5,109 nt of DNA, from positions 1 through 5,109 of the forward strand of contig JAESTG010000043.1 in assembly GCA_016763715.1 (NCBI GenBank), written 5' to 3'. Of this stretch, positions 1-5,023 are shown piece by piece. Under the pieces are notes generated by a model, which was not told the DNA's origin, made no database searches, and was given only the letters and a program-made list of their open reading frames with translations. Both the position numbers and the translations under genes were made by a program. The stretch comes from Flavobacteriaceae bacterium (GTDB lineage Bacteria > Bacteroidota > Bacteroidia > Flavobacteriales > Flavobacteriaceae). How positions within the stretch are numbered: position 1 is the first letter of the stretch; each line of letters opens with the position of its first letter.

Positions 1-541
1 AATTATATTAGGCATTGATCCAGGAACTACCATTATGGGTTTTGGACTTATTAAAGTGGTTGGGAAACAAATGCAGTTTTTACAACTAAACGAGCTCAAA
101 CTTTCCAAATATGATGACCATTATGTACGCCTAAAACACATTTTTGAACGAACTATTCAACTGATTGATACTTTTTATCCTGACGAAATTGCTATTGAAG
201 CACCTTTCTTTGGTAAAAATGTTCAGTCTATGTTGAAATTGGGTAGGGCGCAAGGTGTAGCCATGGCTGCGGGACTCTCTCGAGAAATACCTATTACTGA
301 GTATTCTCCCAAAAAAATAAAAATGGCCATCACAGGTAATGGGAACGCATCCAAAGAACAAGTAGCCAAAATGCTTCAAAGCACACTTGGATTGAAAGAA
401 CTTCCAAAGAACTTGGACAGTACAGATGGATTGGCCGCAGCCGTATGCCACTTTTATAATGGCAACAAAATTGAATCTGGAAAGAGTTATAGCGGTTGGG
501 CAGCTTTTGTAAAACAAAATGAGGGTAGAGTGAAAAAGTAA
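1..541 (+). CDS. ruvC: Crossover junction endodeoxyribonuclease RuvC, 5' end cut off
   Basis: RuvC is the Holliday junction resolvase that, with RuvAB, cleaves four-way junctions late in recombination and repair in the cytoplasm. The reading frame is open from base 2, giving 179 visible residues that begin in the family's N-terminal strand ([15 protein letters not shown]). The ATG at base 35 is therefore internal, and only a few residues plus the true start lie left of the window. All four acidic catalytic positions are visible: D6 in GIDPG, E66 in [10 protein letters not shown], and D139 and D142 in [13 protein letters not shown]. Their spacing matches the E. coli D7, E66, D138 and D141 set. 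The length is normal for a flavobacterial RuvC and nothing suggests loss of function. A five-base gap separates it from the next gene, suggesting co-transcription. Confidence 0.97.
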   Translation, partial: IILGIDPGTTIMGFGLIKVVGKQMQFLQLNELKLSKYDDHYVRLKHIFERTIQLIDTFYPDEIAIEAPFFGKNVQSMLKLGRAQGVAMAAGLSREIPITEYSPKKIKMAITGNGNASKEQVAKMLQSTLGLKELPKNLDSTDGLAAAVCHFYNGNKIESGKSYSGWAAFVKQNEGRVKK

Positions 542-546
542 CTAAA

Positions 547-780
547 ATGGAATCTGTAAATTTCAACTACTTGATACTGCTAATGAGGATTACATTCCTG
601 TATTTCGTAGGGCGAGAGTTGTATATGACCCAGTTTAAAGAAAAACGCAATAAATGGATTTGGTTTTTAATTGTGGTTGCATTTAGTTGGTGGGGTTATT
701 CCTTTTACTTGGCTTTTCGAAGAAGATTGGTTGAAAAAAGATGGTTTGAACCGAAATTTAATACAAAGCTTGATAATTGA
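547..780 (+). CDS. Small two-segment membrane protein of unknown function
   Basis: This encodes 77 residues of unknown function. ATG 547 is the first possible start, because an in-frame TAG at 526-528 closes the frame inside the ruvC end. A second ATG at 583 is possible but would cut into the first hydrophobic stretch. Hydrophobic segments lie at about residues 8-22 and, much more clearly, 37-57 (WIWFLIVVAFSWWGYSFYLAF). They flank a charged loop (QFKEKRNK) and are followed by a basic tail, FRRRLVEKRW. The pattern of hydrophobic helix, charged loop, aromatic helix and basic tail resembles the short PLDc_N-type (cardiolipin synthase N-terminal-like) membrane proteins of Bacteroidota, without any catalytic domain. 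The protein is probably in the inner membrane with the basic tail in the cytoplasm. It sits between ruvC and hemW, which is its only functional context. Confidence 0.75.
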   Translation: MESVNFNYLILLMRITFLYFVGRELYMTQFKEKRNKWIWFLIVVAFSWWGYSFYLAFRRRLVEKRWFEPKFNTKLDN

Positions 781-809
781 AACGACTCATAATAATTACA
801 CAATAACTA

Positions 810-1931
810 ATGTCAGGAATTTATATTCATATCCCTTTTTGTAAACAAGCGTGTCATTATTGTGACTTTCACTTTTCTACGACCCTAAAACATAAAGGTC
901 GTATGATTGCAGCTATTTGTAGAGAATTAGAACTTCGCAAGGAGGAGATTGACGATGAAGTACAAACTATTTATTTTGGAGGAGGCACACCTAGTTTGCT
1001 TACTTCGGAAGAAATTGAACACATTATAGATACTATTAAAGAGCATTATCAGGTTTCGCAGTATTCAGAAGTTACCCTTGAAGCCAATCCAGATGATTTG
1101 TCAGAAGAAGTCATTAAAAAATTAGCCGAATCAGACATCAATAGATTGAGCATTGGAATTCAGTCTTTTTTTGAAGAAGATTTGAAACTGATGAATCGCG
1201 CTCATAACACCAAAGAAGCCATAAAGTGTATTGAATTGGCCAAAGCACATTTCGAAAATTTCAGTATAGATCTTATTTATGGTATTCCAGGGATGACTGA
1301 AGAACGATGGTTGGAAAACCTTCGAAAGGCCTTTGCTTTTGAGGTTCCACATATTTCTTGTTATGCGTTGACGGTTGAGCCAAAAACAGCTTTAAAAAAG
1401 TTTATTGAAAAAGGTATTGTGCCTCCATTGAATGATGAAATGGCTCAAAGACATCACAATTTATTAGTTGCTGAAACTGAAAAAGTAGGCCTTGATAATT
1501 ACGAGTTTTCAAATTTTGGAAAACCTGGTTTTTATTCTGAAAATAATATGAGTTATTGGCATGGTGAAGCTTATTTGGGGGTAGGGCCATCCGCACATAG
1601 TTATGATGGCGAACGCCGAAGTTGGAATATTTCGAACAATTCAAAATACATGATTTCCATTGAGGAAGATAGCTTGCCTTTGGAGCGGGAAGTATTATCA
1701 AAACAGGATCAGTACAATGAATATGTAATGACACGGCTGCGAACCATGTGGGGAATTTCATTGCAAGAAGTACAGGAGTTTTTCGGAGTTGAATATTATG
1801 ATTATTTAATAAAACAAACCGAGTCTCATCTTGAAAAGGAGCTTCTTACTTTAGATGATGAATTTCTCACGGTTACCAAAAAGGGTAAGTTTTTGAGTGA
1901 TGGAATTGCGAGTGATTTGTTCAGGATTTAA
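810..1931 (+). CDS. hemW: Radical SAM family heme chaperone HemW
   Basis: This 373-residue protein has the full length of HemW (E. coli about 378). HemW binds heme and is proposed to deliver it to respiratory enzymes; it belongs to the HemN-like radical SAM family. The [4Fe-4S] site is CKQACHYC (C11, C15, C18). The next residues are D-F rather than x-C, so the fourth cysteine typical of coproporphyrinogen dehydrogenase HemN is absent, which favours HemW. Other radical-SAM landmarks are YFGGGTPS (55-62), EANP (91-94), RLSIGIQSF (112-120), DLIYGIPG (154-161) and GVGPSAHSY (257-265). The C-terminal winged-helix part is about 300-370. The heme-binding-type HNxxYW motif appears as NNMSYW (245-250), with N in place of H. 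Automated tools may mislabel it as an oxygen-independent coproporphyrinogen III oxidase. A 29-base gap separates it from the gene before. Confidence 0.95.
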   Translation: MSGIYIHIPFCKQACHYCDFHFSTTLKHKGRMIAAICRELELRKEEIDDEVQTIYFGGGTPSLLTSEEIEHIIDTIKEHYQVSQYSEVTLEANPDDLSEEVIKKLAESDINRLSIGIQSFFEEDLKLMNRAHNTKEAIKCIELAKAHFENFSIDLIYGIPGMTEERWLENLRKAFAFEVPHISCYALTVEPKTALKKFIEKGIVPPLNDEMAQRHHNLLVAETEKVGLDNYEFSNFGKPGFYSENNMSYWHGEAYLGVGPSAHSYDGERRSWNISNNSKYMISIEEDSLPLEREVLSKQDQYNEYVMTRLRTMWGISLQEVQEFFGVEYYDYLIKQTESHLEKELLTLDDEFLTVTKKGKFLSDGIASDLFRI

Positions 1932-1970
1932 TATACAAATCGATACCACTTGTAATAGCTAACAGCTTTA

Positions 1971-2738
1971 ATGTATATTGCATTTGTGAAATCGACGTTA
2001 CAACTACAAAACAAAAGCTATCAGGTTGATTTGTCCAAACCTTTGGACATTTCCATTCCGCTGGATGGAACATCCAAAAACCCCGAAGCTTGGTATTTGG
2101 AACGCCCCACTATCCAACCAGTTGAGGTTGATGATTGGGTAGGTAGTGTGGCAAAAGGTGCTTCGGTAAATTTCAATAATATTTGGTTTAATCCACATGC
2201 CCATGGAACGCATACCGAGTGTGTAGGTCATATCTCTAAAGAATTCCATTCCATCAATAAAGCGTTAAAGCGTTTTTTCTTTACTACGGAAGTGATTTCG
2301 GTTAGCCCTAAAAAGAAGGGGGAAGACACTTATATTTCAGCTTCAGAAGTAAAAAAATTATTAAAAGGAAAACAGCCAGAAGCGGTGGTGATTCGTACGT
2401 TACCAAATACATTGGCCAAGAAAACAAAAAAATATTCACACACCAACTGGCCTTATTTGGAGGAAATGGCAGCTGAGTATCTTCGGGAAATAGGAGTGGA
2501 GCATTTATTGATTGACTTACCTTCTGTCGACAAGGAAAATGACGAAGGAAAACTTTTAGCGCATCGTGCATTTTGGAACTATCCCCAAAAAACAAGAACA
2601 GAAGCCACAATTACCGAATTTATTTACGTCTCTAATAATATTAAAGATGGTAGTTATATACTCAACTTGCAAATCGCTCCTTTTGAAAATGATGCAACAC
2701 CAAGCAAACCTATACTCTATAAAATATTAGGAACTTAG
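1971..2738 (+). CDS. Cyclase family protein (kynurenine formamidase-like metal hydrolase)
   Basis: This is a 255-residue member of the cyclase family (Pfam Cyclase, PF04199), which includes the metal-dependent arylformamidase KynB. The family signature HxGTHxD...H is present in variant form as HAHGTHTECVGH (H76 to H87): the first histidine is displaced by one and the aspartate is replaced by E83. Further family landmarks are DLPSVDKENDEG (182-193), H198 in LLAHRAFW, and E216 in TITEFIYVSNN, followed by the usual C-terminal LQIAPFENDATPSKP strand. The substrate cannot be inferred, and no other kynurenine-pathway gene is visible. ATG 1971 gives the longest form. An in-frame GTG at 1986 would give VKSTLQLQNKSYQVDLSKP and is a credible alternative. 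The preceding gap of 39 bases has no strong promoter. The next gene follows after 15 bases, so it is probably in the same transcript. Confidence 0.9.
   Translation: MYIAFVKSTLQLQNKSYQVDLSKPLDISIPLDGTSKNPEAWYLERPTIQPVEVDDWVGSVAKGASVNFNNIWFNPHAHGTHTECVGHISKEFHSINKALKRFFFTTEVISVSPKKKGEDTYISASEVKKLLKGKQPEAVVIRTLPNTLAKKTKKYSHTNWPYLEEMAAEYLREIGVEHLLIDLPSVDKENDEGKLLAHRAFWNYPQKTRTEATITEFIYVSNNIKDGSYILNLQIAPFENDATPSKPILYKILGT
2033..2078 (+). repeat. Competing inverted repeats near the 5' end of the cyclase-family gene
   Basis: GTCCAAA (2033-2039), a CC spacer and TTTGGAC (2042-2048) form a perfect seven-base inverted repeat. The same TTTGGA (2042-2047) can instead pair with TCCAAA (2073-2078), enclosing a second stem, TTCCAT (2051-2056) with ATGGAA (2065-2070). 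The two foldings are mutually exclusive in RNA. The sequence is inside codons for SKPLDISIPLDGTSKNP, and that peptide's own repetitiveness may explain it. Confidence 0.4.
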
Positions 2739-2753
2739 GAAAAACCATATTCG

Positions 2754-3692
2754 ATGAGAATTAGATACCCCTTGCTTCTACTCTTTAATTTATTCCTGTG
2801 TTACTTTGCCTATGCGCAAGATTTTGAACGTGTTGATGCTACCATTCAATTGTATCCCACAAGCTTTAGCGCAGCGGAAGACCTTTCGGTTTTTATTACT
2901 CGTGATTTTGTTTCCGAAGAGGAAAAAGTAAGAGCTATTTATACGTGGATTATTATGAATGTGGCTTATGAACCCGACGAGTATAAACAGTTCAATTACA
3001 ATTTTAAAAACTATCGAGAACGTAATTTAAAAGAGCAGAAGACCAGAGAGAAAATTATTAAGCGTACACTGGGAAAAGGTATTGCTGTTTGTGAAGGTTA
3101 TGCCATGCTTTTTGAACGACTATGTGAACTGCAAGGTATTACTAGTTATTTGGTGCGAGGCGATATTAAAACCAATTTCAATGATATTGGTCGCCCTTTT
3201 AAAAATACCCATATGTGGAACGTAGTGACTATTGATGGTAAATCCAATCTCTACGACCCTACTTGGGGTGCAGGAAAATACCATGGTAAGTTTATTAAAG
3301 AGCCTAGCTATTTTTATTACAAAACACCTCCTAATTTGTTTGCAAAAACTCATTTTCCTCAAATGCAAGAAGATACATTTCTAACGGAGACCTTTACCCG
3401 CGAAGAATTTGCAGCGATGCCGTTGGTGATTCAAGAGCAGTTAACATTGAATGATATTGAAAGCCCTAAGCAAGGTGTGATATCATCTCGTGAAAGAGAT
3501 GGGTTTGTAAATTTTAGCTTAAGAAATGTGAGCCCATCCAAGATAGAGTACTCTTATGGGGTTGAGAAGAAAATACTTGAGTTTTCTAACAATGAAGGAG
3601 CAATTAGTTTTGTAATTCCTATTGAACTGGGGAAAGAAAATTTATTAATATATTTTGACAATAAGCCAGCCTTGGGCTATATGATAAAGTAA
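2754..3692 (+). CDS. Exported transglutaminase-like domain protein
   Basis: This encodes 312 residues. A signal peptide is clear: basic start MRIRY, hydrophobic core LLLLFNLFLCYF, and an A-x-A site giving likely cleavage after A21 (AYA|QD), so the mature protein is periplasmic or exported. The transglutaminase-like core (papain-like fold) spans about residues 55-195. The triad is easy to see: C113 in AVCEGYAMLF, H153 in NTHMWNVV and D168 in LYDPTWG. Residues 56-72 (EEKVRAIYTWIIMNVAY) match the usual helix before the core. Bacterial members are mostly uncharacterised proteases or transpeptidase-like enzymes, and the substrate is unknown. The C-terminal part (about 235-312) is strand-rich with no recognised motif. 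The length is typical of Bacteroidota homologues. The next gene begins one base after the stop, arguing for co-translation. Confidence 0.9.
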   Translation: MRIRYPLLLLFNLFLCYFAYAQDFERVDATIQLYPTSFSAAEDLSVFITRDFVSEEEKVRAIYTWIIMNVAYEPDEYKQFNYNFKNYRERNLKEQKTREKIIKRTLGKGIAVCEGYAMLFERLCELQGITSYLVRGDIKTNFNDIGRPFKNTHMWNVVTIDGKSNLYDPTWGAGKYHGKFIKEPSYFYYKTPPNLFAKTHFPQMQEDTFLTETFTREEFAAMPLVIQEQLTLNDIESPKQGVISSRERDGFVNFSLRNVSPSKIEYSYGVEKKILEFSNNEGAISFVIPIELGKENLLIYFDNKPALGYMIK

Positions 3693-3693
3693 T

Positions 3694-4053
3694 ATGGATA
3701 TTGAAGTATTTAGAGATTATTGCCTGTCAAAAAAAGGAGTTACAGAGTCCTTTCCATTTGATGAACAAACGCTTGTTTTCAAAGTAATGGGTAAAATGTT
3801 TGCCCTCTGCGGATTGGAACGAAAACCAACTCAGGTAAATTTAAAATGTGATCCAGAACGCTCTGTGGAACTAAGGGAAGAGTACGACGGACTCATATTT
3901 GGAGGCTATCATATGAATAAATTATTGTGGAATACCGTAGTGATAGAAGACCGAGTGCCGCCTTCTTTAGTGATAACATTGATTGACCATTCTTATGAGT
4001 TGGTGGTGGAGAAACTAACTAAGAAGCTAAAGGTTGAATTGACTAATTTATAA
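3694..4053 (+). CDS. MmcQ/YjbR family protein
   Basis: This 119-residue, single-domain protein of the MmcQ/YjbR family has a CyaY-like fold sometimes annotated as DNA-binding. Its biological role is not established. The diagnostic pattern is complete: EVFRDYCLSKKGVTESFPFDE at the N-terminus (4-24), LVFKVMGKMFAL (27-38), VNLKCDPE (48-55), GYHMNKLLWNTV (71-82) and IDHSYELVVEKL (97-108). The start is fixed by the upstream stop, with a single base between the two genes, and no Shine-Dalgarno sequence is evident. It is the last gene of the rightward run. Its TAA overlaps the 3' end of the converging AraC-type gene by six bases (4048-4053). Confidence 0.93.
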   Translation: MDIEVFRDYCLSKKGVTESFPFDEQTLVFKVMGKMFALCGLERKPTQVNLKCDPERSVELREEYDGLIFGGYHMNKLLWNTVVIEDRVPPSLVITLIDHSYELVVEKLTKKLKVELTNL

Positions 4054-4362
4054 AACAAGTTCTTTTCTAAATTTCATTGGTTTCATCCCTTTTATCTCTT
4101 TAAATTTTCGATTGAAATTGGAGATGTTCTGAAACCCACTTTGCTCGGCGATTTCTGTAATACTTGATTCTTGCTGTTCTTTTAAGAGCTTACAGGCTTC
4201 TTCAATCCTAATTTCATTTAAGAAAGTGATGTAAGTTTTACGGGTGCGTTTTTTAAAATAGTTGCAAAAGGCATTGGGAGTCATTGCTGCTTCTTTTGCT
4301 ACTGCTTGCAACGTTATTTTCTCCCTAAAATGATTCATAGTATATTGAAAGACAGCTCCCAT
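4048..4362 (-). CDS. AraC-type regulator, C-terminal helix-turn-helix fragment as conceptually translated
   Basis: From ATG 4362 the second frame gives 104 residues with the complete AraC DNA-binding domain (HTH_18 type). The first helix-turn-helix is at about residues 17-40 (TLQAVAKEAAMTPNAFCNYF), followed by the linker helix FLNEIRIEEACKLL (47-60). The second is at about 68-90 (ITEIAEQSGFQNISNFNRKF), ending with the family's GMKPMKFRKE. The same frame is open upstream to 4587, where TGA 4588-4590 closes it, so the ATG is an internal methionine of the intact gene. A GAAGGG six bases before it could by chance act as a ribosome-binding site. It is best read as part of the frameshifted regulator. 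Confidence 0.55.
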   Translation of the reverse strand: MGAVFQYTMNHFREKITLQAVAKEAAMTPNAFCNYFKKRTRKTYITFLNEIRIEEACKLLKEQQESSITEIAEQSGFQNISNFNRKFKEIKGMKPMKFRKELVL

Positions 4363-4511
4363 ACGTTGCCCTTCGGTGTCTTTATATTTTTTTTCTGAAT
4401 GAAAGGATGAAAGAGGAGTATACTTGGCTAAGTTAAGTTGTTTTAGTAATTGGAAAAACAGGATGAAACGCTCAAGTTTAGTCGATTTCTGAATGTCGTA
4501 AAACAGTCCAG

Positions 4512-4895
4512 TTATTTTTTTTGAAGCATTTGAAAGCTTGAAACCATTTTCAGCCTTTTTAAAAAATGATTTAGCGGTTTCAATTCTTCAGTCTGAAAGA
4601 AACCCTTTCCGAAAGCAGCTTGTGTAAAGAAAATAGACTGCATTCTTGAAAGCTGCTTCAACTTGTCATTGCTTTTAAATACATGCGGGACATTACTACC
4701 TAATACTATCACATTGCCAGTAGTATAGGAACTAACAGCCTCTCCAACGATTAGCACTCCTTCTCCTTGGACTATATAACTAAGCTGAAGCTCCTCATGC
4801 CTATGTAAAAATCCATAAAAACTCATTTGGCAATCCTCTTGGATAATCAAAGCATCACGTTTGGGTTTGGGAATGGTAAAGGGTAAAACTTTCAT
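4512..4895 (-). CDS. AraC-type regulator, N-terminal sensor fragment as conceptually translated
   Basis: Without correction, this half of the broken regulator would be translated as a 127-residue protein from ATG 4895. It holds the cupin-like effector-binding domain typical of AraC regulators, with histidines in LHRHEELQ and VPHVF and a glycine-rich strand, IVQGEGVLIVGEA. After HFLK the tail RLKMVSSFQMLQKK is the out-of-frame reading of the linker, so it is not a real domain end. Alone it could bind a ligand or dimerise but would lack DNA-binding ability. An annotation pipeline may report this as a separate short gene; it is better read as part of the regulator spanning 4048-4895. Confidence 0.55.
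   Translation of the reverse strand: MKVLPFTIPKPKRDALIIQEDCQMSFYGFLHRHEELQLSYIVQGEGVLIVGEAVSSYTTGNVIVLGSNVPHVFKSNDKLKQLSRMQSIFFTQAAFGKGFFQTEELKPLNHFLKRLKMVSSFQMLQKK
4557..4563 (-). other. Frameshift point and -1 slippery heptamer (T TTA AAA)
   Basis: On the coding strand of the regulator the region reads T6A5GG (4566 to 4554). In the upstream frame the codons are CAT TTT TTA AAA AGG. A one-base backward shift after AAA gives AAG GCT GAA AAT and enters the downstream frame, producing HFLKKAENG. T TTA AAA fits the X XXY YYZ consensus for tandem -1 slippage in the correct phase. A weak hairpin (TGAAA, loop ATGG, TTTCA; 4552-4539) starts four bases later. The same homopolymer run is also a typical place for a sequencing or replication indel. 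The position of the shift is firm; its cause is not. Confidence 0.6.
4613..4658. repeat. Nine-base perfect inverted repeat inside the AraC-type gene
   Basis: AAGCAGCTT (4613-4621) and AAGCTGCTT (4650-4658) are exact reverse complements separated by 28 bases. Because the arms are near-palindromic they also read as a direct repeat with one change, extended to GAAAGC(A/T)GCTT. They lie within the sensor-domain coding sequence, upstream of the frameshift in the direction of transcription, so they cannot be a downstream stimulator of slippage. No function is assigned. Confidence 0.45.
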
Positions 4896-4950
4896 AAACA
4901 CTACAATATTAATCAAAATAATTAATAATAATTAAAAATAGAGTAGAATA

Positions 4951-4980
4951 GTATTATTATTGAATAATTAGGTATTACTA
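4951..4980 (+). promoter_or_regulatory. Putative AraC-type operator: two direct half-sites 21 bases apart
   Basis: GTATTATTA (4951-4959) and GTATTACTA (4972-4980) are identical in eight of nine bases, in the same orientation, with start-to-start spacing of exactly 21 bases. AraC-family dimers typically bind direct half-sites about two helical turns (21 bases) apart. The nearer half-site would overlap the -33 region of the promoter whose -7 box is at 4999, the arrangement seen in activated AraC promoters. The region is AT-rich and low in complexity, so chance similarity is a real alternative. Confidence 0.4.
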
Positions 4981-4998
4981 GAGCCATTCTTTTTAGGA

Positions 4999-5006
4999 TA
5001 CTTTTG
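4999..5006 (+). promoter_or_regulatory. Bacteroidota-type -7 promoter box for the DapA-family gene
   Basis: TACTTTTG matches the TAnnTTTG -7 consensus of Bacteroidota primary sigma factor promoters at every fixed position. It lies 17 bases before the ATG at 5024, which would give a leader of roughly 10 bases. No good TTG-type -33 box is at the expected distance; the region around 4975-4979 reads TTACT. A weak -33 is what one expects of a promoter that needs an activator, and the AraC-type regulator is encoded divergently. Confidence 0.5.
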
Positions 5007-5023
5007 AATTAAAATCTAAACAG

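Larger units (their letters stand above)
4048..4895 (-). pseudogene. AraC-family transcriptional regulator, interrupted by a one-base frameshift
   Basis: An AraC/XylS-type regulator lies here in two frames. From ATG 4895 the first frame codes MKVLPFTIPKPKRD and a cupin-like sensor domain (HRHEELQLSYIVQGEGVLIVG, then GNVIVLGSNVPHVF), up to HFLK at about 4557. Continuing in that frame gives an out-of-character tail and a TAA at 4512-4514. The frame one base back continues as KKAENGFKLSNASKKITGL, is open through 4363-4511, and ends in a normal double helix-turn-helix (ITLQAVAKEAAMTPNAFCNYFKKR, then ITEIAEQSGFQNISNFNRKFKE). The joined protein would be 282 residues, normal for the family. The coding length is one base short of a multiple of three. 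It is divergent to the DapA-family gene and probably controls it. Sequencing error, true mutation and -1 slippage cannot be separated here. TTG 4916 is a possible but less likely start. Confidence 0.88.
4896..5023. promoter_or_regulatory. Divergent intergenic regulatory region
   Basis: These 128 AT-rich bases separate the leftward AraC-type gene from the rightward DapA-family gene and must contain both promoters. Toward the DapA-family gene, a TAnnTTTG box and paired half-sites are visible. Toward the regulator, the best candidate is TTATTTTG (complement of 4914-4921), a one-mismatch version of the -7 consensus 18 bases before ATG 4895; it has no clear -33 partner and is only a weak suggestion. 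AATAATAAT (4924-4932) and ATTATTATT (4953-4961) form an inverted repeat of low-complexity sequence. No small open reading frame or structured RNA was recognised. Confidence 0.6.

Noticed and set aside
131..517. Reverse-strand open frame inside ruvC
   Set aside because: It is antisense to the catalytic region of ruvC and has no domain or start signal.
1402..1761. Long reverse-strand open frame inside hemW
   Set aside because: It overlaps a strongly conserved enzyme completely, has no recognisable domain, and its composition reflects the antisense of hemW codons.
810..1931. Oxygen-independent coproporphyrinogen III dehydrogenase (HemN)
   Set aside because: The iron-sulfur motif is Cx3Cx2C followed by DF, without the fourth cysteine of HemN, and the length fits HemW rather than the longer HemN.
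1957..1967. AGCT-AAC-AGCT as a terminator between hemW and the cyclase-family gene
   Set aside because: It has only four base pairs and a three-base loop, with no T-run after it.
2308..2610. Reverse-strand open frame inside the cyclase-family gene
   Set aside because: It is a complete antisense shadow of a conserved protein, with no supporting motif.
2799..2801. Cysteine 16 of the transglutaminase-like protein as a lipoprotein lipobox
   Set aside because: The preceding residues are L-F-L, not a small-residue lipobox, and a clear A-x-A signal peptidase I site (AYA|QD) follows.
4515..4522. A8 run (coding strand of the regulator) as the frameshift point
   Set aside because: It lies close to the stop of the first frame, but residues before it in that frame (RLKMVSSFQMLQ) are already out of character, while the other frame reads KKAENGFKLSNAS from about 4557, so the shift is at the T6A5 run.
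4896..4916. Seven-residue N-terminal extension of the regulator starting at 4916
   Set aside because: The first codon there is TTG. ATG 4895 gives MKVLPFTIPKP, the usual beginning for this regulator type.
4924..4961. AATAATAAT / ATTATTATT inverted repeat as an operator
   Set aside because: The arms are simple AT trinucleotide repeats in AT-rich DNA, and chance pairing is expected. The 21-base-spaced direct repeat is the better candidate.
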